Positions 46,980 through 58,389 of a stretch of 64,000 bases of DNA are shown piece by piece. The notes under the pieces were generated by a model, which had not been told where the DNA came from, made no database searches, and worked only from the letters and a program-made list of their open reading frames with translations. The position numbers and the translations under genes were made by a program. Each line of letters opens with the position of its first letter. The stretch's first letter is position 1. The stretch is from Diaporthe sp. PMI_573 (Eukaryota; Ascomycota; Sordariomycetes; Diaporthales; Diaporthaceae). The stretch is taken from positions 682,001 through 746,000 of the forward strand of contig JAJTUP010000036.1 in assembly GCA_021399435.1 (NCBI GenBank), in the 5' to 3' direction.

Positions 46980-48875
46980 CTGCACGCCGCCCACACTCAC
47001 ACACGCCCCCCCCCTCCGTATTGGCCGGGATATCCGCACACCCACCCATGCACACCTAGGCACACCAAAGTCCTCCCACACTCCCACATCCCTTCTTCCC
47101 ACTGGGCACTTCCTGCTGTGGCGTGTGTGTGTGTGTGCATGTCTGGCTCTGGGGCGGCTTCCTTCTTGCCTGCTGCATACACAGTAGATACTGCACGCAC
47201 ACTTCCTACTCCTTGGCGCCTTGTCCTGGTCCTAGTCCCGGCCCCGGACCCAGCTCCTTGTCCTTGTCGTTCTCGTTCTTGTCCTCACCCCCCCAGGCCT
47301 TCCGGTGTGCACAACTCATAGCTCACACTCACACACACAGTCTCTCACTTGCGCACCCAGGTCCAGGTCAACCAATCCTCTTCTACCTTCCTTCTTCCCG
47401 TCACTTGATCCCTCCACCGCCATCTTCGTTTCGACTCACCCAACCTCTTCTCTCTATCCTACCTTTCCCTACTTCACATCGCCATCCCCCTCCACCACCA
47501 ACCTCTCATTCTTCCTGTTCACAGCGTCCTCCCTTCCCAAGTCAAGTCAAGTCCAGTTATATTCCTTCCAAGCCAATTGTACCAGTCGATAGCCGTCGAA
47601 ACATCAACTCGATCGATCAAGCCCATCCGACTACCCTGTCAGTCATCAAGGAATACTGTGACGTCGGTCCTATCCGCCAAGTGATCTCTGTGACTCGCTC
47701 AGCAACCAGCTCTCTCACACTCGGCCTCGGACCGCTGACCTCGACGACCACCGACCCGACCTCGACCTGTCTCGAAGTCATTTGCACGCCGGCTCTGTGC
47801 TGCCTGTCACAACTGCGTGTGCATCAGCCCCAAGGACGCTCGACCAGCACTCTTCTGCCTGTTCCGCCTTGCATCACACCACCCCTTGGCGATATATTGG
47901 TCACCTCGCTTCTCCGAACTCTGCCACCCAAACCGCTGCTTGCAAATCCGCCTCCGTGATACGCACGCGTACGCCTGGGGAGAGTTTCTTTGGACGCCGG
48001 CTCTTGAACGAGGAAGGCTTGAAGAGTCATCTCTTCGCCTGCCTGGTCCGTACAGAACCCACCCCCGGATGATAACGACTCCTGCGGCACCGGTGCTTGG
48101 ATAAGTGCCAACATCTCCCTCTCCCATTACCCACTCTATTCCCAGGGTCCTCCCAGCACCCGAGGTCCGCTTTCCTTGACGGCAGTGCCGTGCCTCAACG
48201 ATTACTCACACTTCGCGTCCGGACCTCGTCATCTTCACCCCTTGCGGCCCTCCACGACAGCCTCTTCTGGAACGCAACCTGCCACCCTCGGGACGATCTT
48301 GCTGTATCTTTGAGGATATAGCATTATCATCCCTTTCCTCCATCTGCCAACCAACCGCCGTCGCTGAACGGACCCTACAACAACAACGTCGCTCTTTATT
48401 CAACAATACATCTTTTCAATGCACCTTTGACGACCTTCCTTTTGTTGCCTCTGCTCTTACCGGGCACCGTCGACCGACACAACCAGCACCATTCAAGCCA
48501 ACTCTTTTCCATTTGTTTTTACCAACCGAAATACCCATCGATGAGCCTCGGAAGTTGAACGATCTGGAGTTGCTTTTTGTTTTCCACCCCGCGTTCTGTA
48601 CATCGACTTCCCTACCACCTTTGCACCTTCCTACCTACGACTTTCCGCCTCAAGGCACCCACACCTTCCGCCGCAACCTGCTCGACACTGTACACAACTG
48701 GTAAACTATTCATTGTGGATTCCAAAAAAAACCGCTAGGCAACATCATCATTCTTCATCGACATAGACTGGCCTTGGGCTTCCGACAAAAGCGTTTCGGG
48801 GATTTTTGTCACTACGCGGCCTTGTTAATTTGCAATTTACATCTCTTCTAATTTCTGATACTTCTTTTTACGACA
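46980..48875 (+). promoter_or_regulatory. Long pyrimidine-rich leader/promoter of the KSP1-like kinase
   Basis: For almost 1.9 kb before the kinase ATG the plus strand is C/T-rich, with CACAC and GT microsatellites, many TTCCTTC-type runs and numerous short upstream ATG frames. The last 400 bp are AT-richer with CAACA motifs, typical of a transcribed fungal leader. No conserved protein is encoded. Confidence 0.55.
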
Positions 48876-50798
48876 ATGGAATGCTTGCGAGACGAGTTTA
48901 CCGGCGGCGTCGTCCTGGGTGGACGATATGAAACCATCTCACCCCTCAACCATGGATCCTTCGGCATGGTCTTCAAGGCCAGAGACCTCGTCACTGGCGA
49001 CGTTGTCGCTATCAAGTGCCTGACGAAGAAGGCGGCTGCCGACGATGCCGGCCTGGAGTTCGCCATCGACGACAAGTCGGAGGAACTCGCACTTCATCAA
49101 CACCTCGGTAGCCACCCCAACATCGTCAGCCTGGTCCACTCCTTCGAGACGGATGCTCACATGTACCTGGTCCTCGAGTTCTGTCAGCAAGGTGACCTTT
49201 ACGAGGCCATCCGCGTTGACCAAGGACCACTCGAGACCGAGCACGTGCGTCGATTCATGCTGGAGCTTGTCGACGCCGTGTCCTACATCCACTCGAAGGG
49301 CGTCTACCATCGGGACATCAAGCCGGAGAACATCTTCCTCGCCAAGGACGGATCAATGAAGCTCGGTGACTTTGGCCTGGCCACCACCGAGAAATGGACG
49401 TACGAGACCGGTGTTGGCAGCGATCGGTACATGTCACCAGAGCAGTACGACTCTGCCGGTGCCGGGTACTCTCCTGCCCAGGCCGACATCTGGGCCATCG
49501 GTGTCTGCCTGCTCAACATCCTCTTCTCGCGCAACCCCTTCACCACTCCAACCGAGTCCGACCCGCTCTTCTTGGACTTCTCCCGCGACAAGCAGTCCCT
49601 CTTCGACGTCTTCCCCTCGATGTCCCAAGACACCTACGAGGTCATTGTCGAGTGCATGAACATGGACCCGAGCAAGAGGTCTCTGGTAGGGGCCCGCCGC
49701 GCGCTGAACCGCATCGTGAGCTTCACCACCCTCGAAGAAATCGACGACGAGTTCTGCTCGTCGCGGGCCAACATCGCCTCGGCCAACCGGGAGCCGCTGC
49801 GCACACCGTCGATCCAGAGTCCGATGGCGGATACTGGTGCGTTCCCTTGGGCCAAAGCACTGCACACATCAAGTGCTATGCTTTCCATCCGCCAGTTGAG
49901 CGCCATCCCAGACGACGAGAGCTACACCGAAGACTTGTTCTCCAAGTCTGCGGCGACGACCGATTGGTTCTCTGCTCAGACCCCGTCCATCTCCTCCATC
50001 ATGGACTCGAGCTTCCCCACCTCCATGCAGTCCCTCAACATCAACAAAGCGATGCTGAAGCCAGCTGCAAAGGTGTCACCAATGGCAGGGTCCCTCCCAA
50101 TCACCATGTCCAAGCCACGCAACGTGCCTGCCATGTCCATGGTTTTTGGTGACCAAGGCGCCGTTTCCAAGAGCTGGAGCGACCTTTGGGAGGAGGAGGA
50201 GGAGGAGCACCAAGAGGAGGAGAGGGCCCGCCAGCTCCGAGCTCTCAAGAGGATGAACTCCCGGACCTGGAGCGAAGACAGCAAGGACGAGGATGACACG
50301 CCGCGACAGGGCTTGTCGCCCAACGTCAAGTCTTCTGTCATCAACGCTAAGCCCCGGGTTTCATCCATCGAGGACGCCATCGACATGGATGGAGACCTGC
50401 CGGACAGCTTCTTGTTCCAAGACGTCAGCCCGGTCAAGCCTCAGGACTTGCATCGTCAATCTCCTCACAAGCAAGGCTCTATGGACAAGTGGGCCAAGCT
50501 TGGGGAGAAACGTCGTGCGTACACGGGTACTTATGAGTCCATGCCCAAGCCGGACTTCACCCTGAAGACGGGTCACCAAGGTGTGAGCTTCCTAGGCCAA
50601 GGCCTCTTCGGTGTTGACGGTTCGTCACATCAAAACAATTTCATGCTCGCCAACCATCACAACCATATGGCGAACAACAAACATCAGACTCGGGAACGGG
50701 TCAAGGAATGTCCTTGGAGCAAGAACAAGGGGCGAGATTTCAATTGGAACTGGCGCTCTGAGAGGCGCCTCGAGTGGGTTGGTGCTAGCCCGGCATAG
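48876..50798 (+). CDS. Ser/Thr protein kinase, Ksp1/Ran1-like
   Basis: Single exon of 640 residues. The kinase domain spans about residues 18-285. It has a glycine loop (LNHGSFGMVF), the VAIK lysine, the HRDIKPEN catalytic loop, LGDFGLAT and the YMSPEQY activation segment, then DIWAIGVCLLNILF. The domain layout matches fungal Ksp1-type kinases, linked in yeast to TOR-related nutrient and filamentous growth signalling (established for yeast; inferred here). The C-terminal half is non-catalytic, Ser/Met-rich, with an acidic run (EEEEEEHQEEE) and a basic tail. The long leader with upstream ATGs hints at translational or condition-dependent control. Confidence 0.85.
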   Translation: MECLRDEFTGGVVLGGRYETISPLNHGSFGMVFKARDLVTGDVVAIKCLTKKAAADDAGLEFAIDDKSEELALHQHLGSHPNIVSLVHSFETDAHMYLVLEFCQQGDLYEAIRVDQGPLETEHVRRFMLELVDAVSYIHSKGVYHRDIKPENIFLAKDGSMKLGDFGLATTEKWTYETGVGSDRYMSPEQYDSAGAGYSPAQADIWAIGVCLLNILFSRNPFTTPTESDPLFLDFSRDKQSLFDVFPSMSQDTYEVIVECMNMDPSKRSLVGARRALNRIVSFTTLEEIDDEFCSSRANIASANREPLRTPSIQSPMADTGAFPWAKALHTSSAMLSIRQLSAIPDDESYTEDLFSKSAATTDWFSAQTPSISSIMDSSFPTSMQSLNINKAMLKPAAKVSPMAGSLPITMSKPRNVPAMSMVFGDQGAVSKSWSDLWEEEEEEHQEEERARQLRALKRMNSRTWSEDSKDEDDTPRQGLSPNVKSSVINAKPRVSSIEDAIDMDGDLPDSFLFQDVSPVKPQDLHRQSPHKQGSMDKWAKLGEKRRAYTGTYESMPKPDFTLKTGHQGVSFLGQGLFGVDGSSHQNNFMLANHHNHMANNKHQTRERVKECPWSKNKGRDFNWNWRSERRLEWVGASPA

Positions 50799-52854
50799 CC
50801 GGCTTTCACCACTTGTAGTTGGGTTATCACTTGTCTTTTCCTCACCTTTCTCCCCATCATCTCAACGGTTGGATTAGTGTGCTGCTGGGTCTCTCTCCGT
50901 CTTTCATTTTCAAAGGTTCGCCTCGTGTTTGCCGCTCTGGGAAGTTGCATTTTCTTAGTTTCGTTTCTCGAGGGTGGATAGGCTCGTCGTAAACTGCATC
51001 GCGTATGGGGTTGAGGATTCAAATATTGCTCAGCATTGGGAGTTTTGGTTTTATCTTTTTTTTTTCCACATATGTTTTGGTTGGAAAACACCACAAAAAC
51101 AAGTCATCCATGGGAAAGGCGGCGCAGCGGCGAACTCGAGGCACTTTGGAAACTACGGAGCAGAGAGACCACTTCAAAACACCAGCAAGCATACTAAACG
51201 GGGGATGGGATCAGAGGAGGCAAAATGATCTTGCCTAAACTCGCTTTCTGTGTATTAGATATCTCCACACCATCATTCACACAATACCAGAAGTTACCCA
51301 CTCACGCAGAACTCTTCTGACAAACTGTTATTCGCAAGTGACTGCAAGAAACCGATCAGACTGACAGACTTCCAAGGTTGACAAGCCCAGCCGGCCTGCC
51401 CACTCATGTTCCAAGGACATGGCATCGCCGCTCGTAGCACGGAGTACGCCCGCGCTATCATTCCCACTGTGACGGTGTGGGTATGACGATGCTGTAGGTT
51501 TTCAATCACCATCAGAGTCCAACCGTTGTGCGGTTCATCATCCAGCCGACCGGCCGTTGCTGCTAGTTCCAACCAAGAGTACAACGCTGACATGTCTGCA
51601 AGCATGTCTTGGATGATGGTGTGTTGTGTTTGTGTATGTGTGGTGAGTATGGGTCTCCACTCAAGTGTGTGTGCTGCCACACCGAACACGACGTTGTCTG
51701 TCGTGCGACCGGACCATGTCGCGGGACTGGCTGGGTCGGCTGGACGGCTGTGCTGACTGACTTGACTGCGCCAGGTCTGTCGTGCCACTGTGCCGTTCCA
51801 TTTGACGGGTGGGCCGGTCAGGCTGGAGGGCATGGTGGGTTGCGGGGCATTGGCTCGTTGCCCCGGGTAGGTGGGGGTTGATTTTCTCTACTTGCTCTCG
51901 TTGAGGGGGCGGGTTGGGCTGACTTGCTTGGTGTTGCCATGTGTTTGTGTTACGAGTCTAATATCATCGGGCTCTTGAGGTAGATCACTGCCACCGGTGG
52001 CTGGCTTTGCATTGGTTGTGTAATTGCGCACGCTCTTGGGGCCTCGGGCCATTGTCGACTTGAAGTTCCCAAGTGGACAGTTGAGATCATGCATGCGGAA
52101 TGTTGAGGCGCGCCACGCCGATCGCTGTGAGAGTTGCTCACACAAACAAGAGATAATACTTGAAAAGAGAGAGATGGTGTGCGGGTATAATGTACACTAC
52201 TGTAGCTACCTAGCCACATTTTCAAAAATGCGAAAATATCATTGCGGAGCCCCCATAGCTTGTTCACCTTCAACCCGGCTATTCCACAAGAGGTAATCCT
52301 ACAGGAGGTTGTCCCACAGGAGGTTATCCTACACGAGGGTATCTTAAAAAGGAGGGTGGGAGAGTTGTCCTATAGAAGGGTATCCGACAGCAGAGTAGGA
52401 GGTATCCTGCAGAGGATTATTCCTTAGGAGGTTATTCCACAAGAGTTTCAAATGTTAAACCCATGAGAGGTTGGGCAGCGAGCACTACCCACGTGGTCCA
52501 CTAAACAGATTTGCTGTAGCGCGACACCCGAGCAAAGCTCACTGGTGTATGTGGTGAATGGATTAATGGCATTGGAACTGCCCTAAGTAGGTGCGGCCGT
52601 GGTCTGTCAACCGCGGAAGGGGGAAACCTGGTCTGTCCTCGACCACCCGAGCTCACGATCACACAAATCATCGCAAAAAGGTGAAGCGTCGCTGGATGGT
52701 AGAATCTACAGCCACCGCAGAAGCAGGTTGTCGAATCGCCGCCACGTTGCAGGGTCTTCGCCTCACGGGAAGGCTTTAAAGCGCATGATTATGTCGTGGT
52801 AGGTCCAATCTCCCTCCCAAGTCGCGACGTTAACGGGCTGAATGAAGTGCATGG
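50799..52854. other. Intergenic region with minisatellite array
   Basis: Follows the kinase. It includes its probable 3' end, a T-run near 51057-51066, and the 15-bp minisatellite near its right end. No gene is supported. Confidence 0.45.
52281..52445 (+). repeat. 15-bp minisatellite array (plus orientation)
   Basis: About ten degenerate copies of ACAGGAGGTTATCCT. The first three are a clean 15-bp ladder (ACAAGAGGTAATCCT, ACAGGAGGTTGTCCC, ACAGGAGGTTATCCT). Later copies carry small insertions. Each unit has AGGA/TCCT arms around GGTTA. It lies beside the HET pseudogene. Confidence 0.85.
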
Positions 52855-54155
52855 CTAGACACACTTATGCTGTACTATGGTAAAGAGGCCGCCCCAATCC
52901 TCAGGCTTGACGAGGGGAGTCTCGGAAGTCCATTCATAAGAACATTCCACCCAAACGGTCTCGTATACGATCTCATGCAATCCTGCTGCTTCGGCACCGA
53001 CCCACGAAAAGCTCCCCATAGCCTCTCTCAGCTTCTCCCTGAACGTTCTCCAGTAATAGCGTTTCTTCAGTGGTCCTAAATGTCCAAGTACATACTGCTT
53101 AAGAAGCGTACGTGCACGGATTAAAAACGAAACCACCCAAATGTCCAAGGACTCTGTAGTAGCAGAGGGTCTCTGCTAAGATTCCGTAATCGGCCGAGAG
53201 CGGTTCAACGCCTGCTTTGGGCTTCATCAGTGCAAGGAGTGCATAGATCTGATCTCGCGGGTCGCTAAACTCTCCATAGGCGAACCTGGTCATGATATTC
53301 TCGACCGACATGGTGTTGAATCCCTTTTGGAAGTCACCAAAGAACCCACCACGGAAGGAGTGCCTTATAAGTATAGGAGCATCCAGTCCATATTCGCCAA
53401 CAGATAGGTTTGGCGCCTTTTTGAAAATACCCATGAGCTCCAGGGGTGTTTAATGCGGGCTTCCCGTGATACCAGAAGTGGACGAGGCCCTCCCAAAGCG
53501 CTGCCTTGCTGCCCGCACAATAGAACATGATCCCGCGGAAGTATACATTCCTGTACAACTCATATCCGACGCCAGTATGACCTCTGCGAGAATGGTTCCA
53601 TGGCCTGCGTCACCTTCAATGAGTACATGTGCTGTGTCTCGTGGCCCTGATTTCCTTCATCACCCAGCTACAACCATCCGCCTCATTACCCAGCCAAGAG
53701 ATCACACGGTCTGCCGAAGAAGATATACTCCCCACCATATTGACCTGGTAATTATTTTTCAAATGGTCGGACTGGTTGATGCAAATGCATTGATCCACAT
53801 TAGAGGGTATCCGTTCTTCTGCAGAGGCCTTCAAATGCTGCTGTCTCTTTCTCAATCCATTGTCGCCGCTTGTCGAGGGATCGCGCCTTTTTCAAAAAAA
53901 AAAAGTTGCACAATGCTTCAAGAGCCACCCAGAGATTCTCACTGATAGACAGTAGTGACTCATTGATTTCATGACACGGTTCGGGGCTGCCCCAGGTATT
54001 GAAAGTGCCACAAAGGGAGGGGATGTTCCAATATCGTACGTCTCTAAAGAAAAATGATCAAGATCCGAGGCAGGGGGTTGGTCCACGAAGCGCAGGAACC
54101 GGATGCACTGTTTAGATCTGTCGAGTGGCGTGTGCTGAAAAAGTTTCCATGACAC
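52855..54155 (-). pseudogene. Decayed HET-domain (heterokaryon incompatibility) gene
   Basis: Fragments of one HET protein lie in order on the minus strand but in several frames. The N-terminal part has QHTPLDRSKQCIRFLRF and PPFVALS. The expected YTWG follows only after a frame change near 53999. The ICINQ motif (CINQ codons at 53772-53783) again needs a frame change. It is followed by the block VNMVGSISSSADRVISWLG. Further down are YGEFSDPRDQIYALLALM and a C-terminal portion, in other frames. HET proteins trigger cell death on fusion of unlike hyphae. With two or more frameshifts and stops this copy is very unlikely to work. Intron-exon limits cannot be fixed. Confidence 0.8.
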
Positions 54156-56358
54156 TTTATTGCATAGTGATGCTGTCTGTACAGGGAGGTTGAGAAGCTA
54201 GATCAGCCAGAAAGGCGAGGATTGACAAATAGCGAATGGTGATCGGGATGAATATTGGGCTCTGATCTTTCCTAGCAAACAGTGGCGGCACTGGGGTAAT
54301 GAGAAGATGACATTGGGATAGAGATAACGGCACTGCTAACCGTGAAGTACCTCCAGGGATAGCCATCCGGTGGCGAAGTGCATGCGTAGGGAGCTTTTCC
54401 CACTTGGTTCATAGATGGTGGCTACTATAATACAGCAGGCTCAATGCGGTCAGAGATGTCATTCTCTAAGGACATCGATTGGTTTTTGGCGCAGACGATT
54501 CTGCCCGGCTTCTACTGTGATGTTTCGTAGGCGGGCAATACCATGACTAGCAGAAGGAGCATCGACGAGTGAATGTACTCATGCCTTTATATACCCTAGT
54601 AGCGTTCGAGCTGAAGATTCCTGGTCTATGTGCTGACCTACATCCTCGAGGCGGAGATTGCCGCGTCGTGGCGATTCTATAAGCGAGCCTCGACTGGAAT
54701 TGTATTGCGTTGTGGCAATGGCAATATATTGCACGATGGCTGATATCACCAAACTTTCCGTTTCGAGGACGGTATGTCTAATATTGGTGACGATTTAAAG
54801 TGTACAGTATTTCATAAATCTCTCACTGTTCTCTGCAAGCTTTGCTCGGATATCCGCTACGCGGCCACAGCATCTATAGTAGACTACCTGGGCAGTAATC
54901 ACTACAAAATCTCCTGTAGAATAGACCTCCTATAGAATAGTCTCTTATGGATCGGCTCCTATGGCACAGCCTCCTGTGGGACAACCTCCTATACAATAAC
55001 CTCTCCTAGGATAACCCTGTATAGAGTGAGCTCCTATAGAGTAGCCTTCCTTAGGAAAATATCCTATGGGAAAACCTTTGTGGAACAAGTTTCTATAGGA
55101 CAATTCATCAGGGCTCTGCATTGGCTCTTTTTATTTGGATGTGGCTATGTTATTGTAATAGTGTATGTGATACTGTGACGATTGTAATCCTTACACACAC
55201 TCAAGACAAACATTGGGAAGTTTCCAGAGTGTTCTAAAAGATCAACTTAAAACATACTTTCTCCTGCAATTCACAGTGGCCCAGCTTTAAAGATTACCTT
55301 GGAATGTGGGTTGGGCTAGGGTATTGATTAGAACAGTTGATAAACAGTTTGGAAATGCGTATTGTACTTTACAATAATTTTAAAAAAAAAGCTGGACTTT
55401 TACAGTTAATGACCAGTGGTGAACAATTAAGGAACCTCCACTGGCAGTTCAGCTGCGTTGAGAAACTGACGAATCTTCAAGACCGGCAGAGGTTTGGATT
55501 ACATGTGTACAATTTGCCTGGAAACATTGCAGTGGACCATCTCCACAGGACGGGCGGCAATGCCACTGGGACTTCCTCTTCGCAAGATTCAACTAGCCAA
55601 ATAACTATGAGGCAGACTGATGACTGAGCTGAGCGTGTAGTACCACATGGGATAGCAAGAGACAAGAAGATAATTCGAGGCATAGTCTAATGCTCGTCGA
55701 GAATGAATGTCTCCGGGGGCTCCTTCCTCACACCCTGCCCCAGTTAATTGATACCACAGTGCTTGCACCTGGAGACAGAAAACCCTTGCTCCTACGGACA
55801 ATTGCCGTGATCGGTGGCCACTGCAGCGTAGCATCGTGGGGCTTCCATGCCATGACTAGCGAGAAGACCCCAGCATGCTGCATGCATGAGAGATCCTTCT
55901 TATCACTATTTGACCTCTAAGATCGAGCCATCCTCGGCGTTGCTACCTATACCATCGTGTTAGCCGAATGAATTCTGTGGCTTTGCCAAGATTATGAGCA
56001 GTCCCATAGGAGCGCAGGACCTAATATACCGTCCAAATGGCGCAGGTATTGCCATATATGGGGCCGATGAATGGGAACCAACTCAGGCGTGAGTGAGCAT
56101 TCTATGTTGGATAAATTGCCAGCTTCTCAAGCAATCCACGCTGTACGCATACTACACCACAAGACTTCATGGCGCAGTTCTGTTTCTCTAGGCACACCAC
56201 AGCATCGTCCACGAGAAGTATCACGTACCAAGTACGTGAAATTCAAACAACCTTTTTAAACCTATCGGCTCTCATCTGTTCTGCAACAGGATACCGTTGA
56301 AACTGCGCGGAACAGGATTCGCAGAATTTGACATCTATACCGTCTACAGGTGGTCTCA
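54156..56358. other. AT-rich interval with inverted minisatellite array
   Basis: 2.2 kb, AT-rich between about 54.4 and 55.4 kb, holding the reverse-orientation minisatellite. Short frames lack domains. Confidence 0.45.
54911..55106 (-). repeat. 15-bp minisatellite array (minus orientation)
   Basis: About a dozen degenerate units, best seen as TGGGACAACCTCCTA and TGGCACAGCCTCCTG. These are the reverse complement of the family core AGGAGGTTATCC found at 39752 and 52281. Unit length drifts between about 13 and 19. Confidence 0.8.
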
Positions 56359-58080
56359 ATGGGCTTGAATGTAATTGTCGTCGGGGCAGGCATAGCAGGA
56401 TTCTCCGCCGCCATATCTCTCCGCCGAGCTGGCCACAGCGTGCACATATACGAGCGGTCCTCCTTCAACAATGAGGTCGGCGCCGCCATTCACGTCCCTC
56501 CAAACGCGTCCCGAGCTTTACTGGCTTGGGGCTTGAACCCGGAAGGCGCGAAATTTGTGACTGTCAAGTCTAGCTTTCGTGCCAACGCCAAAACGCTGGA
56601 ACGTTTCCACGTGGGAACCACAGAAAGTGATGTTCCGGTCAAGTACGGCTCACCGTGGTACTTTGCGCACCGGGTTGATTTGCACGAAGAGCTGAAGAGG
56701 TTGGCTACGGAGAAGAACGGGCAGGGCAGGCCTGCAGAGGTGCATTTGAGGTCTGAGGTGGTCAAATACGTGAGTTCCGGTCCGTTTCCGCATTCAATAC
56801 ACATCAGCGCAACGAGGCCGGCGTATCTACTTCATAAAGGGCTGTCATTTTCTAAATATTCTTTTTAGGACGCAGAGACCCCTTCAATCACCCTTGCCAA
56901 CGGCGAAACGGTGCATGGCGACGTTGTCATCGCAGCAGATGGCATCCACACCCTGGGCGTCCAGGCCATCACCGGAAAGCCAAACCCTCCTGAGCCATCA
57001 AGAGATGCATACAATTTCTGCTACCGCTTCCTTATAGCCGCTGGTGATATCGAAAATGATCCTGAAACGAGATTCTGGAACGAAGAAGACGACGGCCGCA
57101 TGAAATTCTTCATTGGAGATATGAAGAGGCTGGTCTCTTATCCCTGCCGCAAGTGAGTCTCCTGCCATGAGACCCCAGACGTGCTAAATACCGTCGGATT
57201 ATTGACAACTCTGTAGCAATGAGGTGCACAATTTTGTTGCAATATTCCATGAGGATGACATTTCCAAGCTGCGAAAAGAAGGTCTGAGAATTCTCATGCT
57301 CTTTCCACCACAGAACTTGTTGCTAACAAGACTTTTCTTCTTGTGTGACAGACTGGCAAGCCCCCATTGATAAGTCCAAGTTACTCAGCAGATACCATGA
57401 CGTTCACCCGCGGCTTCTGGCAGTACTGAAGTACGTTTCAAAAACCTACCTGTGGATTGGTTGGATCTCTTCCCACTGCTGACGTGCGAACAGCAAGGCA
57501 ACGGAAATCAAGCAATGGGCACTACTCTTTCGACCACCCATTTCTACGTGGGTCAAAGGCGAAATGGCGCTAGCAGGCGATGCAGCTCATCCTATGTTAC
57601 CCCGTGAGTTTACATCTCCTCGCGACGTGTCAATTACTCTGCTGACCAGAAACAGACCAAGGACAGGGTGGGGCTCAGGGAATCGAGGATGGCATTGTTC
57701 TCGGCATGGTCCTCAGCAATGCCACAAGAGAGAGCGTTTCTGAGCGTCTGTTGCTGTACGAAAAGATTCGAAAAAGTCGAGCGAGCTTGATGCAAATCTT
57801 CAGCAACGCCGGCCAGGATGAGCCGGAATTGATTCAGAAGGAAGCGTCACAATTCATCCCGCTGGAACGGGTACCAAGTATGTCATTTTGAATGCGATCA
57901 ACATGAATATGCACCGGCATAGGCTGACTGGTATCAGAATCTCCGGAGGAATTCTTTGATTACAACTTTGGATACGATGTTGTGAGAGACACTCTCAATA
58001 CTCTTAGAGAAGCAGAACCAGGCTTCGAGTTGCCAAAGTCCTTCTTTCAGGAACAACCGGGCAGAGGAACATATCCCTGA
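56359..58080 (+). CDS. FAD-dependent monooxygenase (salicylate hydroxylase-like)
   Basis: A flavoprotein aromatic hydroxylase of the PHBH class. Seven exons: 56359-56769, 56869-57152, 57217-57281, 57352-57430, 57494-57603, 57656-57877 and 57938-58080. They give 1314 nt and 437 residues with every phase consistent. The N-terminal Rossmann motif is [13 protein letters not shown]. The DG-type motif is VVIAADGIH. The FAD-ribityl motif is [26 protein letters not shown]. It has no membrane span or signal peptide. Relatives hydroxylate salicylate or other aromatic acids with NAD(P)H; the substrate cannot be read here. It is convergent with a tannase/feruloyl esterase 309 bp away. Confidence 0.88.
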
Positions 58081-58389
58081 GCTGTAGGGTCATATCATGG
58101 ACGTGGGTGCCGCTGAGATTGGGGCAAGATTGGGGCCTAGTTTGAGAAACGTGACAGAAACAAGCAGCAAGAACGAGTCTCGGGTCCCAGAAGTCGAAAA
58201 ACTTCGACGAGCATACCCTTGGATAACAAGCGAATCTGTCACAGGTGAAGATCACTCATCAGATAGATCATGCATCAACGCATCCAAACGGATGGCTTCG
58301 TGGTTGTGATTAACAGGCGTGCCCGTAAAGGACACCCCACTGTCTGTATCGAGCTGCCTCCTCATGATCAGATATCCCAGGACAATGTG
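58081..58389. other. Convergent 3' region, monooxygenase / tannase
   Basis: 309 bp between two stop codons, without a coding signal. It presumably holds both 3' untranslated tails. Confidence 0.45.
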
